From the NCBI RefSeq assembly GCF_003123685.1, contig NZ_QCYJ01000084.1:620001-684000 (forward strand): a DNA stretch of 64,000 bases, in the 5' to 3' direction. Every line of letters begins with the position of its first letter. Position 1 is the first letter of the stretch. This stretch comes from Nocardia aurea. Lineage in GTDB: Bacteria > Actinomycetota > Actinomycetes > Mycobacteriales > Mycobacteriaceae. Position numbers and translations under genes: made by a program. This document shows, in pieces, positions 54,965-63,856 of the stretch. The notes beneath the pieces are model-generated. The model did not search any database and was not told the DNA's origin. It was given only the letters and a program-made list of their open reading frames with translations.

Positions 54965-57625
54965 ATGTCTTCACCGGGGGCGCAGACCATCACCGTGCGC
55001 CATGATGGAACCGATCGGGTCTTCGATTCGAGTCAGAAGATCACCATGGGCCGCGCACCAGAGGTCACCTTGTTCGTGGACAGCCCGCTGGTTTCACGGG
55101 TACACGCGACGCTCGCCTGGCAGGGGAGCGGCTGGGTTCTCTCCGATAATGGCAGTACCAACGGTGTTTTCGTCGACGCCAGACGGTTGAGTCAGCCGGT
55201 GGCGATCGATCGCCCGACGCAGGTCCGTCTCGGTGACGCGATCAGTGGGCCGCTGCTGCATCTGCTTCCGTCCGCGCCGCAGCCGCGTCAGCAGCGGCCG
55301 ATGACGCCCCCGGTCGCCCAGCCGCAGCAGGGACAGCGCCCGAGCTATCAGCACCCGAATCGTCCCGCTCCCGGCCAGCAACAACGTCCGCAGCAGCCGG
55401 TGCCGTCGCAGTCGGGGGCGCAGCCGATGGCGCAGTCGCCCGCGCCGCCGCAATCGTCGTCGCAGGCCTTGCCGAAGCCGCCGACACCGCAGCAGCCGGT
55501 GGCGTCGCAGTCCTCGCCGCAACTTCCGCTGCCGCAGCAGTCGGTCCCGCAGCCTCCGGTCGCACAGCCTCCGGTCCCGCAGCAGCCGAATTTCAATATG
55601 ACGACCAGGGCGGACACCTCGGCGCTGCCACCGTTGCGCGCGCGGCCGTCGACCTCGCCGATCGCCCGCGCCGATCGTCTCCCGCCCGGCGGGCTGGCCA
55701 TCGGCCGCACCACCGACAACCAGATCGTCGTCAACGATCCGCTCGCCTCGCGCAAACATGCCAGGCTGGTCGCCGCCTCGGAGGGGCTGACCATCGAGGA
55801 TCTCGGATCCGCCAACGGCACCTTCGTCAACGGCACCCGCCAGCAGCGCACGGTGCTGCGCGAACGCGACATCGTCACGATCGGCAATATCGACTTCGTC
55901 GTCCAGCAGGGCACGCTGGTGCATCGGCAGAAGCCGGTCGCCGAGCAGGGGTTGAGCGTGCACGGTGTCGGATTCACCGTCGAGGGCAACAAGCAGCTGC
56001 TCGTCGACGTCAACATGCAGGCCGGTCGTGGCACCCTGACCGCGCTGATCGGGCCGTCCGGCGCCGGTAAGTCGACGCTGTCCAAACTCATCGCGGGCAG
56101 CACACAGCCCTCGGGCGGTGTGGTGGCCTTCGAGGGCCGCAACCTGCACGCCGAATACGAGGCGTTGCGCTCCAGGATCGGCATGGTCCCGCAGGACGAC
56201 GTGCTGCACCGCCAGCTCACGGTCCGCCAAGCGCTCGGTTACGCCGCGGAATTGCGGCTGCCGCCCGACAACAGCAAAGCGGATCGTCAGAAGGTCATCG
56301 ACGGTGTCCTGAAGGAACTCTCGCTCACCGAACACGCCGACACCCGGGTGGATCGGCTGTCGGGAGGCCAGCGCAAACGCGCGTCGGTGGCGCTGGAACT
56401 GCTCACCGGCCCCTCGTTGCTGATCCTGGACGAACCCACCTCGGGCCTGGATCCGGCGTTGGATCGCCAGGTCATGGTCATGCTGCGCGAACTGGCGGAC
56501 GCGGGTCGCGTCGTCATCGTGGTCACTCACTCGGTCGCCTGCCTCGATATGTGCGATCAAGTGCTGCTGCTCGCGCCGGGCGGTAAGACCGCGTTCTGCG
56601 GACATCCCGCGGGCGTCGGCGGTGCGATGGGCACCAGCGACTGGGCCGAGATCTTCGCGAATGTGGCGTCCAACCCGGACCAGGCCTTCGCCGCCTACCG
56701 GTCCCGTCAGGCCTTCATCCCCCCGGCTCCCGCTCCCGCGCCCGTCCAACCGGGATCGGCGGGCCGCCCACCACGCGCCAGTGGCGTCAAACAGTTCTCC
56801 ACACTGATGCGCAGACAGGTCCGCCTGATATTCGCCGACCGTGGATATCTGGCCTTCCTGCTCGTCCTGCCCTTCATTCTCGGCGCGTTGTCCCTGGTGG
56901 TGCCAGGGAAGAACGGTTTCACCGCGGGCGGACTCGTCCAGGACCCGGTGTCGGGCGCCATCACCCCCTCCGGCGGCGCGGAAGCCCAGCAGTTGCTCGT
57001 CGTGCTGATTCTGGGCGCCTGTTTCATGGGAGCGACCCTCACGGTGCGCGACCTGGTCGGCGAGCGGACGATCTTCCACCGCGAGCGCGCGGTCGGCCTG
57101 TTGCCGTCGGCGTATCTGCTGGCCAAGATCGCCGTCTTCAGCATCACGGCATTCCTGCAGGCCGCGGTGCTCATCGCGATCACCCTCATCGGCAAGAAGC
57201 CGCCGGGCGCGGGCTCGCTGATCCCCTCGGGCAGCGTCGAGTTGTACGTCGATATCGCGCTGACCGCGGTCTGCTGCGTGGTGTTCGGTCTGTTGCTGTC
57301 GAGCCTGGCGAAATCGAACGAGCAGGTCATGCCGATGCTCGTGGTGATGATCATGGTCCAGCTGGTCATGGCGGGCGGTCTGATCCCGGTGACCGGCAGG
57401 CCGGGCCTGGAACAGGTGTCGTGGCTGTTCCCCTCCCGATGGGGTTACGCGGCGGGTGCGTCGACGGTGAACATCAGGGAAATCTTCCTCAACTCCCAAC
57501 CCGACGGACTGTGGGATCACACGTCCGGCACCTGGATTCTCGATATCGCGCTGCTGCTGGTGATTACCGCGATCCTGGCCGTTTTCACCTGGAGCAGGCT
57601 GCGGCTGAAGAAGTCCGCCGCGTGA
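54965..57625 (+). CDS. Twin-FHA ABC transporter (Rv1747-like)
   Basis: The product is 886 residues. FHA domain 1 (about 25-100: SRVHATLAW, DNGSTNGVFV) is joined by a Pro/Gln linker (about 100-215) to FHA domain 2 (about 235-310: SRKHARL, DLGSANGTFVNG). An ABC ATPase follows with Walker A GPSGAGKST (363-371), signature LSGGQRKR (465-472) and Walker B LLILDEPTSGLD, then an ABC-2 permease with about six helices (about 620-886). The layout is that of M. tuberculosis Rv1747, an exporter needing phosphothreonine binding and kinase PknF. The substrate is unknown. The kinase at 45168 is the obvious local candidate for control. Confidence 0.9.
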   Translation: MSSPGAQTITVRHDGTDRVFDSSQKITMGRAPEVTLFVDSPLVSRVHATLAWQGSGWVLSDNGSTNGVFVDARRLSQPVAIDRPTQVRLGDAISGPLLHLLPSAPQPRQQRPMTPPVAQPQQGQRPSYQHPNRPAPGQQQRPQQPVPSQSGAQPMAQSPAPPQSSSQALPKPPTPQQPVASQSSPQLPLPQQSVPQPPVAQPPVPQQPNFNMTTRADTSALPPLRARPSTSPIARADRLPPGGLAIGRTTDNQIVVNDPLASRKHARLVAASEGLTIEDLGSANGTFVNGTRQQRTVLRERDIVTIGNIDFVVQQGTLVHRQKPVAEQGLSVHGVGFTVEGNKQLLVDVNMQAGRGTLTALIGPSGAGKSTLSKLIAGSTQPSGGVVAFEGRNLHAEYEALRSRIGMVPQDDVLHRQLTVRQALGYAAELRLPPDNSKADRQKVIDGVLKELSLTEHADTRVDRLSGGQRKRASVALELLTGPSLLILDEPTSGLDPALDRQVMVMLRELADAGRVVIVVTHSVACLDMCDQVLLLAPGGKTAFCGHPAGVGGAMGTSDWAEIFANVASNPDQAFAAYRSRQAFIPPAPAPAPVQPGSAGRPPRASGVKQFSTLMRRQVRLIFADRGYLAFLLVLPFILGALSLVVPGKNGFTAGGLVQDPVSGAITPSGGAEAQQLLVVLILGACFMGATLTVRDLVGERTIFHRERAVGLLPSAYLLAKIAVFSITAFLQAAVLIAITLIGKKPPGAGSLIPSGSVELYVDIALTAVCCVVFGLLLSSLAKSNEQVMPMLVVMIMVQLVMAGGLIPVTGRPGLEQVSWLFPSRWGYAAGASTVNIREIFLNSQPDGLWDHTSGTWILDIALLLVITAILAVFTWSRLRLKKSAA

Positions 57626-57698
57626 GTGACACCGATCCGTTCGGCGCCGTCTCGATGACGGGGATCGCGAGCACGACGTCCACGCACCAGGCACACTT

Positions 57699-59252
57699 AT
57701 GCCTGTGACGGTGCGAGTAGGGGCAGTGCATCTCGGATGGGATGTGGTGTCGGTGGCTGCGGGCGGTGCGGACACGCCGATCCGCCCGGTTCAGGTGGAA
57801 GGGACGTATACACCGCCCGCCTATCTTCTGGCCGATTCGTCGGGCCGATTGCATACCGCGGGGGTCGAGCGGCAACGGCCGGATCTGGGCATGGCCATCG
57901 CCGATGTGCGTGACATTCTCGGGCATCCGCAGATCGTGATCGCGGGTGCGACGTGGCCCGCGGAACTCGTGTTCCGGGCCAGGATGTACAACCCGTTGGC
58001 CGCTGTCGGCGAGTATCTGCGCGGCAGGCCCGACGTGGTGGCGTTGCCGTATCCGGACGGCTGGCCCGACGAGAAGATCGACATCTACGTCGAGATGGTC
58101 GAGCAGCTCGACGTCGCGGTCGAGCCGCTGCCCGAAAGCGTGGCGCTCTCGGGTTACGTGCGGGCGCTGGGACTGGTCCGCGCTCCCGACGAGCGCGCTC
58201 CGAGGGGGAACGGCGCGACGGGGGTGTATTCCGACGGCCGGACCATGCTGGTGGTCGCGGTGCACGGGGACGACGAGCAGCCGACCGAATCGGTGGACGT
58301 CGCGGTGACCGCGGAAGCCATGCGCGACGCCCGTTCGGCGGACAACGTGGTGATCGAGGTGATGGCGGCCGCCCGCGCGATCGGCGCCGACACCTCGACC
58401 GTGCTGCTCTGCGGCAACGTCTGCTTCAACGAGGCGCTGCGGTACGCCTTCCAGAATCATCTCGGTCATCGTCTGCGGGTGGCCGACCACCCGATGCACG
58501 CCCTCGTGCTCGGCGCCACCCATCTGCTGGTGACCGACAGCGAATCGGCCGAACCGGAACCTGTCGCCCCGCGCCACGACGCGCCCTCCCCCGAGACGGT
58601 CCGTCGACCGGTCGACCAGGTGCCGCCGCAGGCCGCGCCCCCGCCGCCGGTCGAACCGCGCACGCCACCCGCCGTCACCTACGGTCCGGGATATCCGACG
58701 GCGCCGCCCGAGCCCGCGCCGAGCGAGGAACCGACGACGAGGGTCACCCGCGAGGAGATGTCTCGCGGACTTCCGCCGCATCTGGCCGAACTCGGCAGCC
58801 GATTCACCCGACCGCCGGAGACCAGGGAACAGTTCCCGGCGCCGGGACAGCAGGCGTCCGCGCCCGGCTCGCCCTATCCGCCGCAGGATCAGGCACGCCC
58901 GGCCCAGTGGCAGAGCCCGCCCGGCGCGGAAGAGGACGACGAGTCCGGTTCCCGCAAGGGCACCCGCTGGAACAAGATCAAGGACAACCTGTTCGGCGCG
59001 CACGCCGTGGTCGGCGTGGCCGCGCTGCTGGCGGTGGCCTTCTCGCCCGACTCGGATCGCGTCGAACTGGCGGGTTCGCTCGACGCGGCGGCGTGCGCGT
59101 TCACCCCGCGTGTGGGTGTCGAACGTGGCCCCGCGATCGCGCACGCGCGCGGCGAGGATCCCGGCTGCGCCGAGCCGAACACCGACAACCTGCGCTTCGT
59201 GGTTCCGGGGGCGCCCGGTGTGGGCGATCCGGGTCCGCCGGTCGTGATCTGA
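57699..59252 (+). CDS. Hsp70-like membrane protein, ESX-associated type
   Basis: The product is 517 residues. The N-terminal ~280 residues have an actin/Hsp70-like pattern ([13 protein letters not shown], a second-lobe strand [11 protein letters not shown], and the end [17 protein letters not shown]). A Pro-rich linker (about 290-410) and a charged stretch lead to one short hydrophobic helix (about 434-449) and an outer tail rich in Pro. Residues for ATP binding are not obvious. It recalls the Rv3446c-like protein at 42592 in overall design but is not an obvious close copy. It ends 143 bases before rplM. Confidence 0.6.
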   Translation: MPVTVRVGAVHLGWDVVSVAAGGADTPIRPVQVEGTYTPPAYLLADSSGRLHTAGVERQRPDLGMAIADVRDILGHPQIVIAGATWPAELVFRARMYNPLAAVGEYLRGRPDVVALPYPDGWPDEKIDIYVEMVEQLDVAVEPLPESVALSGYVRALGLVRAPDERAPRGNGATGVYSDGRTMLVVAVHGDDEQPTESVDVAVTAEAMRDARSADNVVIEVMAAARAIGADTSTVLLCGNVCFNEALRYAFQNHLGHRLRVADHPMHALVLGATHLLVTDSESAEPEPVAPRHDAPSPETVRRPVDQVPPQAAPPPPVEPRTPPAVTYGPGYPTAPPEPAPSEEPTTRVTREEMSRGLPPHLAELGSRFTRPPETREQFPAPGQQASAPGSPYPPQDQARPAQWQSPPGAEEDDESGSRKGTRWNKIKDNLFGAHAVVGVAALLAVAFSPDSDRVELAGSLDAAACAFTPRVGVERGPAIAHARGEDPGCAEPNTDNLRFVVPGAPGVGDPGPPVVI

Positions 59253-59264
59253 GGCGATTCTTCC

Positions 59265-59294
59265 CGAGCCATACCCTCCTGGTATCGTGGCTCG
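59265..59294 (+). other. Hairpin in the rplM upstream region
   Basis: CGAGCCA (59265-59271) pairs with TGGCTCG (59288-59294). Inside it TACC pairs with GGTA around CTCCT, with a three-base bulge. It lies 13 bases after the preceding stop and 101 bases before rplM. It could end the upstream transcript or regulate the ribosomal-protein operon. Confidence 0.5.
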
Positions 59295-59395
59295 TCGGCG
59301 TGCGGCATCTTCGAGGCCCGGGTCTCCACCGGCCGCCGGGAACAGCCTCGATCGCACGCTTGGCCGGCAACACCGACTACAGACAGGGAAGCACT

Positions 59396-59839
59396 GTGCC
59401 TACGTACAGCCCCAAGGCAGGTGACGTGACCCGCAAGTGGTACGTCATCGACGCCACTGACGTAGTGCTCGGCCGTCTCGCCGTCCAGGCAGCGAATCTG
59501 CTGCGTGGCAAGACGAAGCCGACCTACGCCCCCAACTTCGACGGTGGCGATTTCGTCATCATCATCAACGCCGACAAGGTTGCCATCTCCGGCAACAAGA
59601 AGGCGGACAAGCTGATCCACCACCACTCCGGCCACCCGGGCGGCCTCAAGTCGCGCACTGTCGGTCAGGTGTTGGAGAGCCGCCCCGACCGGCTGGTGGA
59701 GAAGGCCGTCAAGGGCATGATCCCGAAGAACAAGCTCGGCAACGCGATCGCGGGCAAGCTGAAGGTCTACGCGGGCCCGACGCATCCGCACACCGCTCAG
59801 CAGCCCATTCCGTTCGAGATCAAGCAGGTGGCCCAGTGA
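59396..59839 (+). CDS. rplM: 50S ribosomal protein L13 (uL13)
   Basis: The 147-residue product starts at GTG 59396 with AGGGA upstream. It matches L13: [25 protein letters not shown] and [12 protein letters not shown]. Length equals that of M. tuberculosis L13. L13 is an early assembly protein of the 50S subunit. The stop overlaps the rpsI start by GTGA, as expected for the conserved rplM-rpsI operon. Confidence 0.97.
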   Translation: MPTYSPKAGDVTRKWYVIDATDVVLGRLAVQAANLLRGKTKPTYAPNFDGGDFVIIINADKVAISGNKKADKLIHHHSGHPGGLKSRTVGQVLESRPDRLVEKAVKGMIPKNKLGNAIAGKLKVYAGPTHPHTAQQPIPFEIKQVAQ

Positions 59840-60351
59840 CCGCGCCCGAGGAATACACCGAAGAGGCCGTCGAGGAGACCTTCGACGCCGACGGCACCGT
59901 CGAGGTCGTCGAGGAGGAGTACGGCTACGAGGCCGAACCCGCCACCTACGCCCCGGTCCTGATCGATCGCCCGGTGCAGACCGTCGGCCGTCGTAAGGAA
60001 GCCGTCGTTCGCGTGCGGCTGACCCCGGGCTCGGGCAATTTCGTGCTCAACGGTCGCACCATCGAGGACTACTTCCCGAACAAGGTGCACCAGCAGCTGG
60101 TCAAGTCCCCGCTGGTCACCGTCGAGCGCGTCGAGTCCTTCGACATCCACGCTCGCCTGCACGGTGGCGGCCCGTCGGGACAGGCGGGCGCCCTGCGTCT
60201 GGCCATCGCCCGCGCGCTGATCGAGGTCACCCCGGACGACCGTCCCGCCCTCAAGCGGGCGGGCTTCCTGACCCGTGACCCGCGTGCCACCGAGCGTAAG
60301 AAGTACGGTCTGAAGAAGGCGCGTAAGGCGCCCCAGTACTCGAAGCGCTGA
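59836..60351 (+). CDS. rpsI: 30S ribosomal protein S9 (uS9) with acidic N-terminus
   Basis: The product is 171 residues from GTG. The first ~45 residues are acidic and Glu-rich ([16 protein letters not shown]), an actinobacterial extension. The S9 fold follows ([15 protein letters not shown]) and the protein ends in the universal basic QYSKR, which contacts P-site tRNA. It is the second gene of the rplM-rpsI operon. A hairpin follows at 60371. Confidence 0.97.
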   Translation: MTAPEEYTEEAVEETFDADGTVEVVEEEYGYEAEPATYAPVLIDRPVQTVGRRKEAVVRVRLTPGSGNFVLNGRTIEDYFPNKVHQQLVKSPLVTVERVESFDIHARLHGGGPSGQAGALRLAIARALIEVTPDDRPALKRAGFLTRDPRATERKKYGLKKARKAPQYSKR

Positions 60352-60370
60352 TTTTGGCATCGTCGGCCCC

Positions 60371-60402
60371 CGCTTTCCGGCACCTACGCGGTGCCGGGAG
60401 CG
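60371..60402 (+). terminator. Hairpin after rpsI
   Basis: CCGGCACC and GGTGCCGG pair around TACGC. The stem extends through a small internal loop by CGCT with AGCG. It lies 20 bases after the rpsI stop and lacks a U tract. It is a likely terminator of the rplM-rpsI operon. Confidence 0.6.
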
Positions 60403-60426
60403 GTATGGTCGGCGCGGCAGCTGTAT

Positions 60427-60464
60427 GAGAGCAGGTTTCCAGCAATCGCTGGTCGCCTGCTCTC
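60427..60464 (+). promoter_or_regulatory. Nested hairpin and tandem repeat in the glmM leader
   Basis: GAGAGCAGG (60427-60435) pairs perfectly with CCTGCTCTC (60456-60464). Inside, CCAGC pairs with GCTGG around AATC, with balanced three-base internal loops. It is followed closely by a tandem GCTGTATT repeat. The element ends 45 bases before the glmM ATG. It may be a second terminator or a regulatory leader. It does not match the glmS ribozyme in size or position. Confidence 0.5.
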
Positions 60465-60509
60465 GTGCTGTATTGCTGTATTTCTCGTGAAGGGCAACGA
60501 GGGACGACT

Positions 60510-61886
60510 ATGGGACGTTTGTTCGGCACCGACGGAGTCCGTGGACTGGCCAACGATTCGCTGAGTCCGGAACTGGCGCTCGCGGTTTCGGGGGCGGCGG
60601 CACAGATCCTGAGCAGGGGCAAGAAGCGGGCGCTGGCCGTCGTCGGCCGCGATCCGCGCGCCTCGGGCGAGATGCTCGAAGCGGCGGTCACCGCCGGGCT
60701 CACGGCCGCCGGGGTGAACGTGCTCTCGGTGGGTGTGCTGCCGACACCGGCTGTCGCCTATCTCACCGGGCTCTACGACGCGTGCCTCGGCGTGATGATC
60801 TCCGCGTCGCACAATCCCATGCCGGACAACGGGATCAAGATCTTCGCCGCGGGCGGGCACAAACTCGACGACGCCGTCGAGGACAGGATCGAAGCGCTGA
60901 TCGACGAGCGCACACCGCACCGCCCGACCGGCGCGGGGATCGGACGCGTGCTCAACGCCGCCGGCGCGCGCGATCACGGCTCGAACATCCCCGATCGGTA
61001 CAGCCTGGAGGGCACGCACGAACGGTACGTCGAACATCTGGTCGAGGCGGCCGGGCAGGATCTGACCGGTCTGACCGTGGTCCTGGACTGCGCGCACGGC
61101 GCGGCCTCGGAGGTCGGCCCCGCCGCCTTCCGCGAGGCGGGCGCGACCGTGATCGCCATCAATGCCGAACCCGACGGCCTCAACATCAACGACGGCTGCG
61201 GTTCCACGCATCTCGAGCAGGTACAGGCCGCCGTGGTCGAACACGGCGCCGACCTGGGCCTGGCCCTCGACGGTGACGCCGACCGCTGTCTCGCGGTCGA
61301 CGCGCGGGGAACGATCGTCGACGGTGACGCCATCATGGCGATCATCGCCATCGCCATGCGGGAAGCGGGCGAACTGGTCGAGGACACCCTGGTCGCCACC
61401 GTCATGAGTAATCTCGGCCTGCATATCGCCATGCGAGAGGCCGGAATCACGTTGCGCACCACCGCGGTCGGCGATCGCTACGTGCTGGAGGAACTGCGCC
61501 GCGGCAAATACACCCTCGGTGGTGAACAGTCCGGTCACACCGTCCTGCCGCGTTTCGGCACCACCGGGGACGGCATTCTCACCGGTCTCAAACTGATGGC
61601 GCGCATGGCACAGACCCGGCGCGAGCTGTCCGACCTGGCAGCGGTGCTGACGACGGTGCCGCAGGTGCTGGTGAATGTGCCCGTCACCGACAAATCACTG
61701 GTCGCTCGCGCGCCCGAAGTGCTGGACGCGGTACGCGAAGCCGAGCGAATTCTCGGTGATTCCGGCCGAGTCCTGTTGCGGCCCAGTGGTACCGAGCAAT
61801 TGGTTCGGGTCATGGTCGAGGCGACCGATCCGGTGCAGGCGCGGCAGTTGGCCGATGATCTCGCCAAGCGTGTCGCCTCGGTATAG
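60510..61886 (+). CDS. glmM: Phosphoglucosamine mutase
   Basis: The product is 458 residues. ATG 60510 has a GAGGGA site, and the sequence starts [12 protein letters not shown] as in the family. The phosphoserine loop [14 protein letters not shown] has Ser100, the Mg2+ site DGDADR is at 254-259, and the phosphate loop [12 protein letters not shown] is near the C-terminus. GlmM converts glucosamine-6-phosphate to glucosamine-1-phosphate for UDP-GlcNAc, hence peptidoglycan and arabinogalactan linker synthesis. Position after rpsI is as in mycobacteria. Confidence 0.96.
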   Translation: MGRLFGTDGVRGLANDSLSPELALAVSGAAAQILSRGKKRALAVVGRDPRASGEMLEAAVTAGLTAAGVNVLSVGVLPTPAVAYLTGLYDACLGVMISASHNPMPDNGIKIFAAGGHKLDDAVEDRIEALIDERTPHRPTGAGIGRVLNAAGARDHGSNIPDRYSLEGTHERYVEHLVEAAGQDLTGLTVVLDCAHGAASEVGPAAFREAGATVIAINAEPDGLNINDGCGSTHLEQVQAAVVEHGADLGLALDGDADRCLAVDARGTIVDGDAIMAIIAIAMREAGELVEDTLVATVMSNLGLHIAMREAGITLRTTAVGDRYVLEELRRGKYTLGGEQSGHTVLPRFGTTGDGILTGLKLMARMAQTRRELSDLAAVLTTVPQVLVNVPVTDKSLVARAPEVLDAVREAERILGDSGRVLLRPSGTEQLVRVMVEATDPVQARQLADDLAKRVASV

Positions 61887-61894
61887 GTAGAAAG

Positions 61895-61921
61895 CCCGAT
61901 CGTCGGCCGCGGCCGACCGGG
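61895..61921 (+). terminator. Hairpin after glmM
   Basis: CCCG and TCGGCC pair with GGCCGA and CGGG around a two-base centre, eight bases after the stop. ATTTACC follows. The spacing suits an intrinsic terminator. Confidence 0.5.
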
Positions 61922-62410
61922 ATTTACCGGGTAGGCATGCCCGCCGATCGGTTTTCGCCGGTGTGGATGCGAGTTCGTCACGTCGCCATGGCACGCAGTC
62001 AGCGGTGTCGCAGTGCGCTGCTCATCGAGTGCGACCGAGCTCGCGGTAGCACGAGGTCGGTCGGCGTGTCTGTGGCAACCACGCCCGAATCCTCCGTATG
62101 CATCGTTTACGCCTCGTACAATCGTGTTTCGGGATGGTGAATCATTGAGGTGCGTGCATCCGGGCTGTCTTTCGCCAACGTCGGTGCTGTTCGCTATCTT
62201 CCGGTTTCCGAAGTTTGCATCGAATTTGCATCGTTTATCGGCTATCATGGGTTACGCCGAAGTGTTGGTGGGATCGGTGACGCGACGTCCGCGAGGGCGC
62301 GCCGCGCCGGTAGGGGCTGAGCCGCCCACTGCCGTCGCGGCGCGACCCTCGTGGTTGTCGCGCGGAAGACGTTCTGTGGTAACACTTTCCAGCGAAAGAG
62401 GTGCGACAGC
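61922..62410. promoter_or_regulatory. 489-base non-coding region before the photolyase gene
   Basis: No convincing gene is present. The sequence is more AT-rich than its surroundings between about 62090 and 62270. It contains the direct repeat TTTGCATCG at 62214-62222 and 62225-62233, with an 11-base period (about one helical turn), followed by TATCAT near 62252. This looks like a regulated promoter for the photolyase gene, perhaps light- or stress-responsive. The regulator is unknown. Confidence 0.4.
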
Positions 62411-63736
62411 GTGGTCGGTGTCGGAATTGTGCTGTTCACCCGGGATCTGCGGGTGCGAGATAATCCGGCCCTGGCCGCGGGATGCCGCGCCGAGAAGGTG
62501 GTGCCGCTGTTCGTCCTCGACGACACGATTCTGGCGGGCCGAGCGGCGACCCCCAATCGCGCGGCGTTCCTGGCCGCCGCCCTCGCCGAACTCGACGGTG
62601 AACTGAAGGGGATGGGTGGTCGACTGGTCGTCCGACGCGGCACGGTAGTCGACGAGGTCGACAAGATCGTGGCCCAGGTCGGCGCCGACGTCGTGCATAT
62701 CGCGGCCGATGCCAGCGGCTACAGCAGACGTAGGGAGAACGCGCTGCGCGAACGGCTGGTGCCGCGCGGATGCGAATTGCGAGTGCACGAGGCCTCCGTC
62801 ATGACGGTGGCGCCCGAAGCCGTCGTCCCGTCGACAGGTCGCGACCATTTCGCGGTGTTCACGCCGTATTTCCGCAAATGGATGGACGTCCATCGGCGCG
62901 CACCGCTTCCGCGCCCGCACGCGATCACCTTGCCGAGAATCGCGGCGGGTGATCTGCCCACCGTCGAGTCGATCTGTCGCGGTGAGACGTCGCCGAAACT
63001 GGCCGTCGGGGGCGAGACGACCGGCCGAAAACTGCTGACCGAGTGGCTGTCCGGCCCCGTCGAGGACTACGCGGCACGCAGCGACGACCTCGTGGCGGAT
63101 GCCACCTCCAGGCTCTCGCCGTATCTGCATTTCGGCTGTCTGTCGGCGTCGGAAGTGCTGCACCGGACCGATGTCACCGGCGAAGGCGGATCGGCCTTCG
63201 CCCGCCAGTTGGCGTGGCGGGACTTCCACCACCAATTGCTCGCCGCCCGCCCCGCCGTCGCCTGGAAGGACTATCACGACCGGTCGATTCGGTGGCAAGA
63301 GGATCCGCGGGCCGTCGAAGCGTGGTCGGAGGGGCGTACCGGATATCCGATCGTCGACGCGGGAATGCGCCAATTGCGCGCCGAGGGCTGGATGCACGGT
63401 CGCGCGCGGCTGATCGCGGCCAGTTTCCTGACGAAATCGCTGCGCGTGGACTGGCGGATCGGCGCCGACCATTTCCTGCGTTGGCTGGTCGACGCGGATC
63501 TGGCGAACAATCAGCTCAATTGGCAGTGGGTCGCCGGAACCGGGACAGACACCAGGCCGAACCGGGTCCTGAACCCGCTGCGGCAAGCGGAACGCTTCGA
63601 TCCGGACGGCGTGTACGTGCGACGGTGGGTGCCGGAGGTGGCCGAGTTGGCGGGTGCGGCGGCGCATCGCCCCTGGCGCGAGAACGGCGGTGTCGCAGGT
63701 TATCCCGCGCCGATGATCGACTTCGTCGGGATGTAG
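62411..63736 (+). CDS. phr: Deoxyribodipyrimidine photolyase / cryptochrome family
   Basis: The product is 441 residues from GTG 62411 with AGAGGTG upstream. The N-terminal antenna domain (VLFTRDLRVRDNPAL) precedes the FAD-binding domain with ARQLAWRDFHH, GRTGYPIVDAGMRQLRAEGWMHGRARLIAASFL and NNQLNWQWVAGTGTD. These match class I CPD photolyases, which repair UV-induced pyrimidine dimers using blue light and FADH-. The antenna cofactor cannot be read from the sequence. The gene stands alone after a 524-base gap from glmM. Confidence 0.93.
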   Translation: MVGVGIVLFTRDLRVRDNPALAAGCRAEKVVPLFVLDDTILAGRAATPNRAAFLAAALAELDGELKGMGGRLVVRRGTVVDEVDKIVAQVGADVVHIAADASGYSRRRENALRERLVPRGCELRVHEASVMTVAPEAVVPSTGRDHFAVFTPYFRKWMDVHRRAPLPRPHAITLPRIAAGDLPTVESICRGETSPKLAVGGETTGRKLLTEWLSGPVEDYAARSDDLVADATSRLSPYLHFGCLSASEVLHRTDVTGEGGSAFARQLAWRDFHHQLLAARPAVAWKDYHDRSIRWQEDPRAVEAWSEGRTGYPIVDAGMRQLRAEGWMHGRARLIAASFLTKSLRVDWRIGADHFLRWLVDADLANNQLNWQWVAGTGTDTRPNRVLNPLRQAERFDPDGVYVRRWVPEVAELAGAAAHRPWRENGGVAGYPAPMIDFVGM

Positions 63737-63767
63737 CGCGGCTGTCGATCCGGGGCGGGGTTTCTCG

Positions 63768-63796
63768 AAATCCACAGGTCGAGAGTTATCCACAGG
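63768..63796. promoter_or_regulatory. DnaA-box-like element with direct repeat
   Basis: TTATCCACA at 63786-63794 is a perfect consensus DnaA box. ATCCACAGG occurs at 63770-63778 and again at 63788-63796, 18 bases apart. It lies 61 bases before the AbiEi-type gene. A single box does not make an origin. It may be a DnaA titration or regulatory site. Confidence 0.4.
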
Positions 63797-63856
63797 CCTA
63801 GTGTTTTCCCAGGTCGGTCGAAGGTCGGTGGTGCCGCCGTTGACGAGACTCGGCCC

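Noticed and set aside
55265..55600. Repetitive Pro/Gln-coding DNA resembling a short tandem repeat or CRISPR-like tract
   Set aside because: It encodes the flexible linker between the two FHA domains. The units are irregular and in frame, with no spacers.
55094..57775. 893-codon open frame on the minus strand
   Set aside because: It lies wholly opposite the FHA-ABC transporter gene, is rich in Arg, Gly and Asp with no domain, and is a normal GC-rich antisense shadow.
60427..60464. Possible glmS-type ribozyme or riboswitch upstream of glmM
   Set aside because: The element is far smaller than the glmS ribozyme, lies before glmM rather than glmS, and shows no matching core.
63786..63794. Chromosomal origin of replication
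   Set aside because: Only one perfect DnaA box and one partial copy are present, and no dnaA, dnaN, rpmH or AT-rich unwinding region is nearby.
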